From assembly GCF_002105285.1 (NCBI RefSeq), contig NZ_MUHR01000012.1, positions 113,640 through 177,639 of the forward strand: a stretch of DNA of 64,000 nt, written 5' to 3'. How positions within the stretch are numbered: position 1 is the first letter of the stretch; each line of letters starts with the position of its first letter. The DNA comes from Planktotalea arctica (lineage in GTDB: Bacteria; Pseudomonadota; Alphaproteobacteria; Rhodobacterales; Rhodobacteraceae). The notes beneath the pieces were generated by a model. The model was given only the letters and a program-made list of their open reading frames with translations, was not told the origin of the DNA and ran no database searches. A program made the translations under genes and the position numbers. Below, piece after piece: positions 9,116 through 16,035 of the stretch.

Positions 9116-9979
9116 TCAAGAACCGTCGGGGCAGGGGATCTGGATATTCACCTTTTCTGCACCTTTGGTCTGCCGGATCGTACAAACACGTTCCGCCTCT
9201 TGTTGCGCTACAGGTTGTGCCTCTTCGATGCCAAGCAACTGTTTCTGGTCCACTTCGATAAATTCCGCAATCGACTCGTCGCGCTGACCGACCAAGGACA
9301 GGTTGAGCTTTCCGGTGCTCTGCGCCTGTGTCAGGGAGGCACCTTGCAGCTGCGTGACCGCAACTGTGACCGTGCGTGCGATTGAGGCTTTGTGCACCTC
9401 TTCATTGGAGCTTTGATCGATCGCAATAATCTTCACACCATCTTCGATAAGCCGCGTCACGGTGCGCTGTTTCTGCCCCTGCGCCGCGCGAACCATACCA
9501 GTCCAGTAGACATCCACAATGTTACCCGGGCGCAGAAAGCCAGAAACGCCCGAAGTGCCATCGACTTTGATCGTGAAAGCGCTTTGCCCAGCTTCAAGTC
9601 TGGACTGCAACCCGACGACTTTGCCAGGCTCTGTGATCTTCACGGCGAGAACGGCCTCGAACCTTTCGGTCGCGCGCATCACGTAACGTTTGCCGGGCTG
9701 GTCTTTGGGAAACAGCTGTTCGACAGATTGGAAGATACCCTCGGGCAGGGCGTTTTGTGGCCACTGGGCGACGACGATGTCTTTCAACTTTAATTCTTCG
9801 CCGTAGGATAATTTGCGATTTGCGACAAAAACAGGGACAGTGGGAACCGCAGGCGCGCTGTTGGCTTGAGCGGCCGCCAAGGCCGCCTTTTGCTGGTTCA
9901 CGTAGTTTTGTGTCAGATGCACCGCGAAGCCGGCAAGGGCAATCCCGATGAGCAAGACGACACCAAATATCATTCGCAT
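9116..9979 (-). CDS. cpaB: Flp pilus assembly protein CpaB/RcpC
   Basis: A 287-residue protein with an N-terminal membrane anchor (about residues 1-22), a SAF domain (VFVANRKLSYGEELKLKDIV, about residues 50-110) and the RcpC/CpaB domain that follows (PGNIVDVYWTGMV). CpaB is a periplasmic partner of the secretin in Tad pili. The ATG at 9979 has an AGGGGAAC ribosome site. Downstream, 230 bases separate it from the secretin gene and hold a strong hairpin, so the two may not be expressed at equal levels. Upstream lies the Flp pilin array. The C-terminus carries two Cys (VCTIRQ and IPCPDG) that could form a disulfide. Confidence 0.92.
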   Translation of the reverse strand: MRMIFGVVLLIGIALAGFAVHLTQNYVNQQKAALAAAQANSAPAVPTVPVFVANRKLSYGEELKLKDIVVAQWPQNALPEGIFQSVEQLFPKDQPGKRYVMRATERFEAVLAVKITEPGKVVGLQSRLEAGQSAFTIKVDGTSGVSGFLRPGNIVDVYWTGMVRAAQGQKQRTVTRLIEDGVKIIAIDQSSNEEVHKASIARTVTVAVTQLQGASLTQAQSTGKLNLSLVGQRDESIAEFIEVDQKQLLGIEEAQPVAQQEAERVCTIRQTKGAEKVNIQIPCPDGS

Positions 9980-10118
9980 GTTGTTCCCCTATTTCTGATC
10001 GAAGTCTCGCTGTCATCGCAAGGCCCCGGCTGGTTCTATCTCGAAATCAGACTGGCATTCGTTTGTGGCTGAAAGACGGCGCGGATGTGCGCTTAGCACG
10101 GCAAAGCCAGGAAATTTC

Positions 10119-10148
10119 AGCAGCGCCCGCGAGGCGCGGCGCGCTGCT
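10119..10148 (-). terminator. Possible terminator after the divergent flp gene
   Basis: AGCAGCGC (10119-10126) pairs with GCGCTGCT (10141-10148) around a GC-rich loop that can pair further. On the minus strand the stem is followed by GAAATTTC, only a weak T run. It lies 20 bases after the stop of the pilin at 10168. Confidence 0.5.
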
Positions 10149-10167
10149 GTGTTGGCTTGAAAATGGC

Positions 10168-10365
10168 CTATTCGGCAATCGTAACGTTCCCGACGTTCAT
10201 ACCACTCAGGGTCGTCGTGGTGTTTCCGGTCAAGTTGCCTGTACCGGCGCTGATCGTAGCATAGGCTGCGACGGACAGGCCGACGATCGCGGCGGTCAGA
10301 ACGACCCAGTCAACAGTGACGGCGCCGTTTTCATCGGATGTGAAGGTCAAAAGGGATTTCAACAT
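10168..10365 (-). CDS. flp: Flp/Fap type IVb pilin, divergent copy
   Basis: A 65-residue prepilin. A short charged leader ends in Gly14, then comes AVTVDW and a hydrophobic stretch VVLTAAIVGLSVAAYATI that forms the pilin helix. The cleavage site is G14/A15, with Asp at +5 and Trp at +6 where most Flp pilins have Glu and Tyr. It shares the DENGAVTVDWVVLTAA core with the neighbouring pilins but differs at the N-terminus (MLKSLLTFTS) and C-terminus (GMNVGNVTIAE). A GGAG ribosome site precedes the ATG. It is the pilin nearest cpaB. Because it departs from the otherwise near-identical set, it may be a minor or older pilin. Confidence 0.93.
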   Translation of the reverse strand: MLKSLLTFTSDENGAVTVDWVVLTAAIVGLSVAAYATISAGTGNLTGNTTTTLSGMNVGNVTIAE

Positions 10366-10550
10366 TTATATCTCCAGGTCTCCGTAAAAGGAGGTGCAAG
10401 TTAAGGGGGCTGCAACTGTGGTTGCGGGATGGTGTGCAAGATAGGTGGTAGGTTCGGATTGGGGCGCGAGTGGGGCGGAACTAGGCGGCTTTGAAGACGC
10501 TTCCAGCGCATTCAACGTATCGAGCGCGTCGCGCAGTTGTGCCCTTCACG

Positions 10551-10585
10551 GAAACGATCCGCCCCTCGATAGGAAAGGCGGATCG
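10551..10585 (-). terminator. Hairpin after flp copy at 10619
   Basis: A 9-bp stem (CGATCCGCC 10555-10563 with GGCGGATCG 10577-10585) lies 34 bases after the pilin stop, followed on the minus strand by TTTC. It differs in sequence from the CGATCTG-type terminators behind the other pilins. Confidence 0.55.
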
Positions 10586-10618
10586 CTGGAATATCTACAC
10601 ATGTTGTGTAGGCGTTGA

Positions 10619-10822
10619 TTACTCAGCTGCTGGCAGCGATACGTTACCAACTGTCATGCCGGACATGGTTGTGTTGGTAGATGCGGTGAGGTTGGATGCA
10701 CCGGACTGGATGGAGCCATAGGCTGCAACGGCCAGGCCGACGACAGCGGCGGTCAGAACAACCCAGTCAACTGTTACTGCGCCGTTTTCGTCTTGTGCGA
10801 ATGCTTTGATAAAGTTTGTCAT
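10619..10822 (-). CDS. flp: Flp/Fap type IVb pilin, major type, copy 1
   Basis: A 67-residue prepilin. The leader MTNFIKAFAQDENG ends at Gly14, and the mature pilin starts AVTVDWVVLTAAVVGLAVAA, a hydrophobic polymerisation helix, followed by a Ser/Thr/Asn-rich tail that may be modified or surface exposed. The product is identical to those at 11133 and 12116. The frame continues upstream to 10891, but the ATG at 10820-10822 has a GGAAGGAC ribosome site and gives a normal Flp leader. The extra 23 residues look conserved between copies only because the DNA is duplicated. It lies in tandem unit 1. Confidence 0.95.
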   Translation of the reverse strand: MTNFIKAFAQDENGAVTVDWVVLTAAVVGLAVAAYGSIQSGASNLTASTNTTMSGMTVGNVSLPAAE

Positions 10823-11063
10823 AGTAATGTCCTTCCAAGGATCAGTTTTCAGTTTGCTATCAACTTCGGTTTGTTCAGCCCCGCCTCTCACCTCGGCACT
10901 GCCCGTCGTCTGATGAAATTGTTATGGCGTTTGAATGGGGCACGATTGCGGTGCGATCGGGGTGAAGTTGGGATAAATTCGAGGAAAATTTTAGTAACGT
11001 ATTGATTGTGAACAACTTTAAGGTGAGTTTCTGGTGCATGGCTTTGGACATGTGCTCAATGCG

Positions 11064-11093
11064 AAAAGGGCCGATCTGTTTCCAGATCGACCC
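11064..11093 (-). terminator. Rho-independent terminator after flp copy 2
   Basis: On the minus strand an 11-bp stem (with one G.U-type mismatch) around a GAAA tetraloop contains CGATCTG/CAGATCG and is followed by TTTTCGC. The same sequence recurs 514 bases on. It lies 40 bases after the stop of the pilin at 11133. Confidence 0.85.
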
Positions 11094-11132
11094 TTCCTAG
11101 CAAATCGCCACGTGCGGCGATCCCGGCGTTGA

Positions 11133-11336
11133 TTACTCAGCTGCTGGCAGCGATACGTTACCAACTGTCATGCCGGACATGGTTGTGTTGGTAGATGCTG
11201 TGAGGTTGGATGCACCGGACTGGATGGAGCCATAGGCTGCAACGGCCAGGCCGACGACAGCGGCTGTCAGAACAACCCAGTCAACTGTTACTGCGCCGTT
11301 TTCGTCTTGTGCGAATGCTTTGATAAAGTTTGTCAT
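11133..11336 (-). CDS. flp: Flp/Fap type IVb pilin, major type, copy 2
   Basis: A 67-residue prepilin identical in protein to the copies at 10619 and 12116, with the same Gly14 cleavage site, Asp +5 and Trp +6. The DNA differs from copy 1 by two silent changes within the gene. The start at 11334-11336 has the GGAAGGAC site used by copy 1. The gene has its own leader and a terminator on each side, so it is probably transcribed alone. It is part of tandem unit 2. Confidence 0.95.
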   Translation of the reverse strand: MTNFIKAFAQDENGAVTVDWVVLTAAVVGLAVAAYGSIQSGASNLTASTNTTMSGMTVGNVSLPAAE

Positions 11337-11577
11337 AGTAATGTCCTTCCAAGGATCAGTTTTCAGTTTGCTATCAACTTCGGTTTGTTCAGCCCCGCCT
11401 CTCACCTCGGCACTGCCCGTCGTCTGATGAAATTGTTATGGCGTTTGAATGGGGCACGATTGCGGTGCGATCGGGGTGAAGTCGGGATAAATTCGAGGAA
11501 AATTTTAGTAACGTATTGATTGTGAACAACTTTAAGGCGAGTTTCTGGTGCATGGCTTTGGACATGCGCTCAATGCG

Positions 11578-11607
11578 AAAAGGGCCGATCTGTTTCCAGA
11601 TCGACCC
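11578..11607 (-). terminator. Rho-independent terminator after flp copy 3
   Basis: An 11-bp stem with a GAAA loop on the minus strand (GGGTCGATCTG pairing with CAGATCGGCCC), then TTTTCGC. It lies 40 bases after the stop of the pilin at 11647 and is identical to the terminator at 11064-11093. Confidence 0.86.
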
Positions 11608-11646
11608 TTCCTAGCAAATCGCCGCGTGCGGCGATCCCGGCGTTGA

Positions 11647-11850
11647 TTACTCAGCTGCTGGCAGCGATACGTTACCAACTGTCATGCCGGACATGGTTGT
11701 GTTGGTGGCTGCCGTCAGGTTGGATGCACCGGACTGGATGGAGCTGTATGCAGCAACGGCCAGGCCGACGACAGCGGCTGTCAGAACAACCCAGTCAACT
11801 GTTACTGCGCCGTTTTCGTCTTGTGCGAATGCTTTGATAAATTTTGTCAT
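11647..11850 (-). CDS. flp: Flp/Fap type IVb pilin, variant copy 3
   Basis: A 67-residue prepilin of the same type, differing from the three identical copies by N3K in the leader and by G36S and S48A in the mature part. All other residues, including the Gly14 cleavage site and the Asp/Trp pair, are kept. The frame starts with the ATG at 11848-11850. Its leader 11851-12115 has diverged from the 514-bp units, so this copy split off earlier or its leader was replaced. The two mature changes fall at the end of the hydrophobic helix and in the exposed tail, where fibre surface properties could shift. Confidence 0.94.
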   Translation of the reverse strand: MTKFIKAFAQDENGAVTVDWVVLTAAVVGLAVAAYSSIQSGASNLTAATNTTMSGMTVGNVSLPAAE

Positions 11851-12053
11851 AGTAAATTCCTTCCCAGGATTTATGTTCGGTTTGCTTCAAGTCCCGGTAT
11901 GTTCAGCTCCGCCTCTCACCTCGTCGCTGACCGACACTTGATGTCACCGTTATTCGATCCAAATGAGGCGCGAGTTGGGCGGCTATGGGGCCATTTTTGT
12001 CTTAAATTGAGGAGTTCTGTCGCGTAGATAAAGCTTATCGAAACAATGAAACG

Positions 12054-12082
12054 AAAAAGGGCGATCTGTTTCCAGATCGCCC
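12054..12082 (-). terminator. Rho-independent terminator after flp copy 4
   Basis: A perfect 10-bp stem GGGCGATCTG / CAGATCGCCC with a GAAA tetraloop, followed on the minus strand by TTTTTC. It starts 33 bases after the stop of the pilin at 12116. It is the cleanest member of the hairpin family shared by the pilin genes. Confidence 0.92.
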
Positions 12083-12115
12083 TGCATCACGCTGTCGCGT
12101 GGATGTATTCGCTGA

Positions 12116-12319
12116 TTACTCAGCTGCTGGCAGCGATACGTTACCAACTGTCATGCCGGACATGGTTGTGTTGGTGGATGCCGTCAGGTTGGATGCACCG
12201 GACTGGATGGAGCCATAGGCTGCAACGGCCAGGCCGACGACAGCGGCGGTCAGAACAACCCAGTCAACTGTTACTGCGCCGTTTTCGTCTTGTGCGAATG
12301 CTTTGATAAAGTTTGTCAT
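12116..12319 (-). CDS. flp: Flp/Fap type IVb pilin, major type, copy 4
   Basis: A 67-residue prepilin, identical in protein to the copies at 10619 and 11133. The ATG at 12317-12319 has the same GGAAGGAC ribosome site, while the DNA upstream of about 12345 differs from the other leaders. The coding region being conserved while the leader differs suggests gene conversion of the coding part, or purifying selection with separate promoters. It ends in the strong terminator at 12054-12082. Together with the other copies it should supply most of the pilin subunit. Confidence 0.94.
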   Translation of the reverse strand: MTNFIKAFAQDENGAVTVDWVVLTAAVVGLAVAAYGSIQSGASNLTASTNTTMSGMTVGNVSLPAAE

Positions 12320-12630
12320 AGTAATGTCCTTCCAAGGATCAGTTTGCAATATTCGTCCCAAGCCTTGGGTTGTTTGCTCCGCCTCTAGGTGCGCCGCGGC
12401 CCGTTACTTGATGAAACCTGTATCGGGGGGGAATCGGGCACGAGTTGGGCACGATAATGACAATTTTGGATATATTAATATTTCGTGAAGATGTTGGAGA
12501 AAGTTGCAACTCGCTTAGGCGGCGGTTTGGGCCATGGCATAGAACAAAGCCCAAGGGCCGACCTGTTTCCAGATCGGCCCTTGGTAATTCGCGGCTAATT
12601 CGATGGCGCAAAGCCTGATCGCTGGCGCGC
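12320..12630. other. Gene-free leader between two pilin genes
   Basis: This 311-base stretch holds no credible gene. It carries the terminator of the pilin-like gene (12551-12584) and, on its left side, an AT-rich segment (about 12455-12487, ATATATTAATATT) that is a likely place for the minus-strand promoter of the pilin at 12116. I could not fix a -35/-10 pair with confidence. Confidence 0.5.
12551..12584 (-). terminator. Rho-independent terminator after the pilin-like gene
   Basis: A 15-bp stem (CCAAGGGCCGATCTG with CAGGTCGGCCCTTGG, one U.G pair) and a GAAA loop on the minus strand, followed by GCTTTGTTC. The inner part is the same CGATCTG-GAAA-CAG core as the other pilin terminators, so the core is shared even by the divergent sixth gene. 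Confidence 0.82.
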
Positions 12631-12813
12631 TTAAAAGCCGGCGACGAACTTTTCAAGTCCGCCGTCGGGCTCGACGTTGACGACATTTTCTTCGCCGCCC
12701 ATGCCCGCGAAGGCTACGACACCCATGCCAACAATAGCTGCGGCGAGAACCAAAAACTCCGTGGTGACCGCTCCGGCTTCGCTTTTACCGAAAAACTTAA
12801 TCAGCTTTCTCAT
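12631..12813 (-). CDS. Flp-like pilin with Glu-Phe processing motif
   Basis: A 60-residue protein with the layout of a Flp prepilin: a basic leader MRKLIKFFGKSEAG ending at Gly14, then AVTTEFLVLAAAIVGMGVVA as the hydrophobic helix. Unlike the five neighbours it has Glu at +5 and Phe at +6 (closer to the Glu-Tyr consensus) and an acidic, Gly/Val-rich tail (GGEENVVNVEPDGG). It is the first gene of the array in transcription order and has its own terminator. It may be a minor pilin or pseudopilin; the processing site is seen, the role is inferred. Confidence 0.85.
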   Translation of the reverse strand: MRKLIKFFGKSEAGAVTTEFLVLAAAIVGMGVVAFAGMGGEENVVNVEPDGGLEKFVAGF

Positions 12814-13071
12814 ATGGAAATTTTCCTGTTAATGCTTCGGCGCAAGGCCGAGGTGGCTGTAATGTGATGAAGCCAAACGGCTTCTGCGCTCTGTGTCGCC
12901 TACAATCTGGGCCGGAAGATGGCGGGATGGGGGAAAATTGCCGCTATAGGGTTGCATCCGCGCAAACACAGTCGGGCATGCACAGATCGCTTGGCCAACA
13001 GTTTTAAGTGCATTTCTTCGAGAAATACCAGATACTGGGAAAAAGCGCTTAAGACGTTTTTAGGATCGAGC

Positions 13072-13908
13072 ATGATATACCGCCCATTTGAAGTGTTGAG
13101 ATGTCTGGTTTTGATGTCAGCCGTGCTGCTGGTCGGCTCTGCACAGGCGCAAACACCGCCGCCCAAGCCGTTTCCCGATTTTTCCGCTAAACGCCAGAAA
13201 CCGCCCAAAGCGGGAAGTCGCAATCGCATCACGATCCAGATCACTCCACAAGGCCCGCGCGCAGGCGCGATCGTCAGCGGCGCGCCAAAGGATGGCGCGA
13301 ACGCCGCGCCGCGCTCGGCCTCTTACGGGTGGTTCTGGGAAACCGTCTCAACCGATCTGGAGCAAAGCGCGGGGCGCTATCAAGCGGCGCTGACGCGCCT
13401 TGCCAATCCACCTGTGGGCAGCGGTGTCAGTGCGCCGCGCTTGCAGACGCTTTACACGATCAGTCAAACCCACGGCATTGAAATTTTGAGAGCGACCATC
13501 GGCAAGAACGTCTCGCCTGCTTTGGTGCTTGCGGTGATCGCCGTGGAATCGGCGGGCAAGAACGATGCGATCAGTTCGGCAGGGGCGCAAGGTTTGATGC
13601 AATTGATGCCCGCCACCGCCGCGCGTTTCGGGGTTGAGGATGTGAATGTCCCCGCCCAAAATATCGCTGGCGGCGTGGCTTATCTGCATTGGCTCATGGG
13701 GGAATTTGACAATGATCCCGTACTGGCACTCGCTGGATATAATGCGGGCGAGGGCGCGGTACGTAAGAACGACGGTGTGCCGCCTTATGCGGAAACGCGC
13801 GACTATGTGCCAAAGGTGCTGGCCGCGTTTCAGGTTGCACGAGATTTATGCGTGACGCCGCCGCAATTGGCGAGCGATGGCTGCGTGTTCAAAAAACTGG
13901 GCGGTTAA
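13072..13908 (+). CDS. Lytic transglycosylase (SLT domain), secreted
   Basis: A 278-residue protein with a signal peptide (cut probably after AQA near residue 27), a Pro-rich linker, and a C-terminal soluble lytic transglycosylase domain. Seen are the catalytic Glu in VIAVESAGKN (residue 159), GAQGLMQLMPATAARFG, NIAGGVAYL and ALAGYNAGEGAV, all hallmarks of the fold. It should cleave peptidoglycan glycan strands in the periplasm. The frame is open to 12919, but the ATG at 13072 follows AGGA and starts the signal peptide. It is divergent from the pilin array across a 258-base gap, so it may open the cell wall for the Tad pilus; that link is inference from position. Confidence 0.9.
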   Translation: MIYRPFEVLRCLVLMSAVLLVGSAQAQTPPPKPFPDFSAKRQKPPKAGSRNRITIQITPQGPRAGAIVSGAPKDGANAAPRSASYGWFWETVSTDLEQSAGRYQAALTRLANPPVGSGVSAPRLQTLYTISQTHGIEILRATIGKNVSPALVLAVIAVESAGKNDAISSAGAQGLMQLMPATAARFGVEDVNVPAQNIAGGVAYLHWLMGEFDNDPVLALAGYNAGEGAVRKNDGVPPYAETRDYVPKVLAAFQVARDLCVTPPQLASDGCVFKKLGG

Positions 13909-13913
13909 TTAAA

Positions 13914-13941
13914 GTAAGGTGCGCGATATCACGCACCTTAC
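13914..13941 (+). terminator. Bidirectional terminator between converging genes
   Basis: GTAAGGTGCG (13914-13923) pairs perfectly with CGCACCTTAC (13932-13941). On the minus strand the stem is followed by TTTAATTAA, and on the plus strand by GTTTGCTT. It sits between the transglycosylase gene and the CoA-transferase genes that converge on it. Confidence 0.75.
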
Positions 13942-13947
13942 GTTTGC

Positions 13948-14571
13948 TTAGACGATAGTGGCTTCTGTCGCGGCTCGAAGTTCATCCTCGGTAACGCCGC
14001 TCGCACATTCGACGATGCGAAGTCCGCCCTCGACCACATCCAAGACACCCAAGTTGGTGATGATGCGGTCCACGACCTTTTGACCCGTCAGTGGCAATGT
14101 GCATTCCTTCAGAACCTTGCTGACACCGTGCTTGTTGGTGTGATCCATCACAACAACCACGCGGCCCACGCCCGCGACCAAGTCCATCGCGCCGCCCATG
14201 CCTTTGACCAGCTTGCCCGGAATCATCCAGTTCGCCAGATCGCCGTTTTCCGCCACTTCCATTGCGCCAAGGATCGCCATGGCAATCTTGCCGCCGCGGA
14301 TCATACCGAAACTTTGCGCTGAATCGAAATAGGCCGTCTGCGGCAGTTCGGTTATCGTTTGCTTACCTGCGTTGATCAGGTCCGCATCCTCCGTGCCTGC
14401 GACAGGAAACGGACCCATGCCGAGCATGCCGTTTTCCGATTGTAGCGTCACTTCAACGCCCTCGGGAATGTAGTTGCTGACCAGCGTCGGAATGCCGATG
14501 CCAAGGTTAACGTACCAGCCGTCTTGCAGCTCGAGCGCAGCGCGCGCCGCCATTTGATTGCGATCCCACAT
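13948..14571 (-). CDS. scoB: 3-oxoacid CoA-transferase, subunit B
   Basis: A 207-residue beta subunit of a family I CoA-transferase. The catalytic Glu lies in [11 protein letters not shown] (residue 46), which forms the glutamyl-CoA intermediate. [15 protein letters not shown] and the [20 protein letters not shown] region are also typical. With subunit A it should move CoA between succinyl-CoA (or acetyl-CoA) and acetoacetate or another 3-oxoacid, in ketone-body or polyhydroxybutyrate use. It starts 3 bases after the stop of subunit A. The precise acyl donor cannot be read from sequence. Confidence 0.92.
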   Translation of the reverse strand: MWDRNQMAARAALELQDGWYVNLGIGIPTLVSNYIPEGVEVTLQSENGMLGMGPFPVAGTEDADLINAGKQTITELPQTAYFDSAQSFGMIRGGKIAMAILGAMEVAENGDLANWMIPGKLVKGMGGAMDLVAGVGRVVVVMDHTNKHGVSKVLKECTLPLTGQKVVDRIITNLGVLDVVEGGLRIVECASGVTEDELRAATEATIV

Positions 14572-14574
14572 GAT

Positions 14575-15288
14575 TTACGCCTCCCGTACTGTGCGCTGCT
14601 CGATGCGCTTTTCATGATCGCCCTGAATGATGCGGTGCACATAGATGCCCGGCAAATGAATATTGTCGGGATCAAGCGATCCGGTCTCAACGATTTCCTC
14701 AACCTCGACGATGCACATTTTACCGCACATGGCTGCTGGTGGGTTGAAGTTGCGCGCGGTCTTGCGGAACACGAGGTTACCCGTTGCATCCGCCTTCCAA
14801 GCCTTCACGATGGCGAGGTCGGCGAAAATGCCGGTCTCCATGATATAGGTCTGCATCGCGCCGTCCGCACCGGTTGGGAAATCCTTATGCTCTTTGCCCT
14901 CGGCGATCACCGTGCCGACACCTGTTTTGGTGTAAAACCCGGGAATGCCGCAGCCTCCGGAGCGCATGCGCTCGGCCAAAGTGCCTTGAGGATTGAATTC
15001 CAACTCCAACTCGCCCGACAGATACTGACGCATGAATTCCGCGTTTTCACCAACGTATGAGGAGATCATTTTCTTCACTTGCTTGGTTTGCAGCAAGATG
15101 CCTATGCCGAAATCATCAACGCCCGCATTGTTGGATGCGAAGGTCAGATCCTTGGTGCCAGCGTCTTTGATCGCTTGCAAAAGCAGTTCGGGAATGCCGC
15201 AAAGGCCAAAGCCGCCAGACGCGATGAACATGCCGTCATGCAGCACACCCTCCAGAGCCTCGGCAGCGCTGCCATAGACCTTTTTCAT
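14575..15288 (-). CDS. scoA: 3-oxoacid CoA-transferase, subunit A
   Basis: A 237-residue alpha subunit. The N-terminal SGGFGLCGIPELLLQAI stretch and the following SNNAGVDDFGIGILL are the CoA-binding signature of family I CoA-transferases. AERMRSGGCGIPGFYTKTGV is also diagnostic. The frame is open to 15315; the ATG at 15286-15288 has a GGGAG ribosome site and is preferred (MKKVYGSAAEAL). It is the first gene of a two-gene operon with subunit B. Confidence 0.92.
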   Translation of the reverse strand: MKKVYGSAAEALEGVLHDGMFIASGGFGLCGIPELLLQAIKDAGTKDLTFASNNAGVDDFGIGILLQTKQVKKMISSYVGENAEFMRQYLSGELELEFNPQGTLAERMRSGGCGIPGFYTKTGVGTVIAEGKEHKDFPTGADGAMQTYIMETGIFADLAIVKAWKADATGNLVFRKTARNFNPPAAMCGKMCIVEVEEIVETGSLDPDNIHLPGIYVHRIIQGDHEKRIEQRTVREA

Positions 15289-15374
15289 GTAAATACTCCC
15301 CTGCTTGAATGTCACCGTGATTTGTGACGAAGCCCTGTGGGAGAGTCAATCTTTATGCTGCGCTGCGGCGCGCG

Positions 15375-15947
15375 CTAGAGAACGCGGACCTGTGTGCCGA
15401 TTGGTGTAATCTCGAATAGCTCTGCGATCTTCTCATTATATAGGCCAATGCAGCCCGAAGAAGAGCGCCGCCCAATCTTGCGCGTGTCATGCGTGCCGTG
15501 GATCAGATAGGCGGGCCAAGCGAGGTACATTGCGTGGGTGCCAAGTGGATTGTCGGCGCCGGCTTCCATGAATTTGGGCAATGTCGGATCGCGCTCAAGC
15601 ATATTGGCGGTTGGCGTCCAGGTCGGGCCGACCTTCTTGCGCACGATTTCGGTATAACCGCGTTTGGTGAGCTCGTCAGTCATTGGAACGGAGGTGGGGT
15701 AGATCCGATAATCCGTACCATCCGCGTTCCAATAATGCAGCGCACGCGAGGTGGTGTCGGCGACGATCACGCCTTTGCCCAGTCGCTCGAAGTGATCGCG
15801 CCAATCCTGCGTCACAAAGCTCGAGGAATTGCGCCGCGAAGGCGCGGGTTGGGAGGGGACATATTGCTGCGCGCTGAGCGATGCTGGCGTTGCAAGCGTA
15901 CTGGCTGCGCCCAATAGGATGCTTCGGCGGGTAAATTTGTGGTTCAT
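15375..15947 (-). CDS. L,D-transpeptidase (YkuD domain), Tat-type signal
   Basis: A 190-residue secreted protein. The N-terminus carries a twin-arginine signal (FTRRSILLGAASTL). The YkuD catalytic region includes YLIHGTHDTRKIGRRSSSGC with the nucleophile Cys at about residue 166 in SSGCIGLYN, and the His in IHGT. Such enzymes form 3-3 peptidoglycan crosslinks or link lipoproteins to the cell wall. The frame extends to 15977, but the ATG at 15945-15947 has a GAGGG site and starts the Tat signal. Roseobacters usually carry several paralogues, so the specific role is open. Confidence 0.9.
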   Translation of the reverse strand: MNHKFTRRSILLGAASTLATPASLSAQQYVPSQPAPSRRNSSSFVTQDWRDHFERLGKGVIVADTTSRALHYWNADGTDYRIYPTSVPMTDELTKRGYTEIVRKKVGPTWTPTANMLERDPTLPKFMEAGADNPLGTHAMYLAWPAYLIHGTHDTRKIGRRSSSGCIGLYNEKIAELFEITPIGTQVRVL

Positions 15948-15964
15948 AACGGGACCCTCAACTG

Positions 15965-15990
15965 AAAAAGGCTGCAATTGATGCAGCCTT
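15965..15990 (-). terminator. Rho-independent terminator after topA
   Basis: AAGGCTGCA / TGCAGCCTT form a 9-bp perfect stem with a 5-base loop (15968-15990), followed on the minus strand by CTTTTTCAG. It lies 46 bases after the topA stop and just upstream of the L,D-transpeptidase start. Confidence 0.85.
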
Positions 15991-16035
15991 TCCAGAACTT
16001 TCGCTCAATTACCACTCACATTTCGGTTAGTGGCT

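Larger units (their letters stand above)
10611..11124. repeat. Tandem duplication unit 1 (514 bp, pilin plus its leader and a terminator)
   Basis: This 514-bp block and the next (11125-11638) match base for base except at six positions I could count. Two are in the pilin codons and both are silent; four are in non-coding DNA, including one T/C change in GTTGGGATAA versus GTCGGGATAA. Each unit holds a pilin gene, its about 300-base leader, and the terminator that belongs to the next pilin upstream. The leader 10823-11132 has no gene. A weak promoter guess on the minus strand is TTGTTC-16 bases-TAAAAT (10988-11015), conserved in unit 2. The high identity outside the gene shows a recent duplication or ongoing gene conversion. 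Confidence 0.95.
11125..11638. repeat. Tandem duplication unit 2 (514 bp)
   Basis: Second copy of the 514-bp pilin unit, differing from 10611-11124 at six positions by eye. It contains the pilin at 11133-11336, its gene-free leader (11337-11646, with the same weak promoter candidate at 11502-11529 on the minus strand) and the terminator at 11578-11607. A third, partly diverged copy begins at 11639: its coding half is close to identical, but its leader upstream of the ribosome site no longer matches. Confidence 0.95.

Noticed and set aside
10822..10891. A conserved N-terminal extension (MRGGAEQTEV...) of the pilins at 10619 and 11133
   Set aside because: It is the same in both copies only because the DNA is duplicated; the ATG with the GGAAGGAC site lies 23 codons later, and the other pilins lack the extension.
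10611..12584. A repeat array that might be taken for CRISPR or a minisatellite
   Set aside because: The repeated units are about 514 bp long and contain pilin genes; no short regular repeats with spacers and no cas genes.
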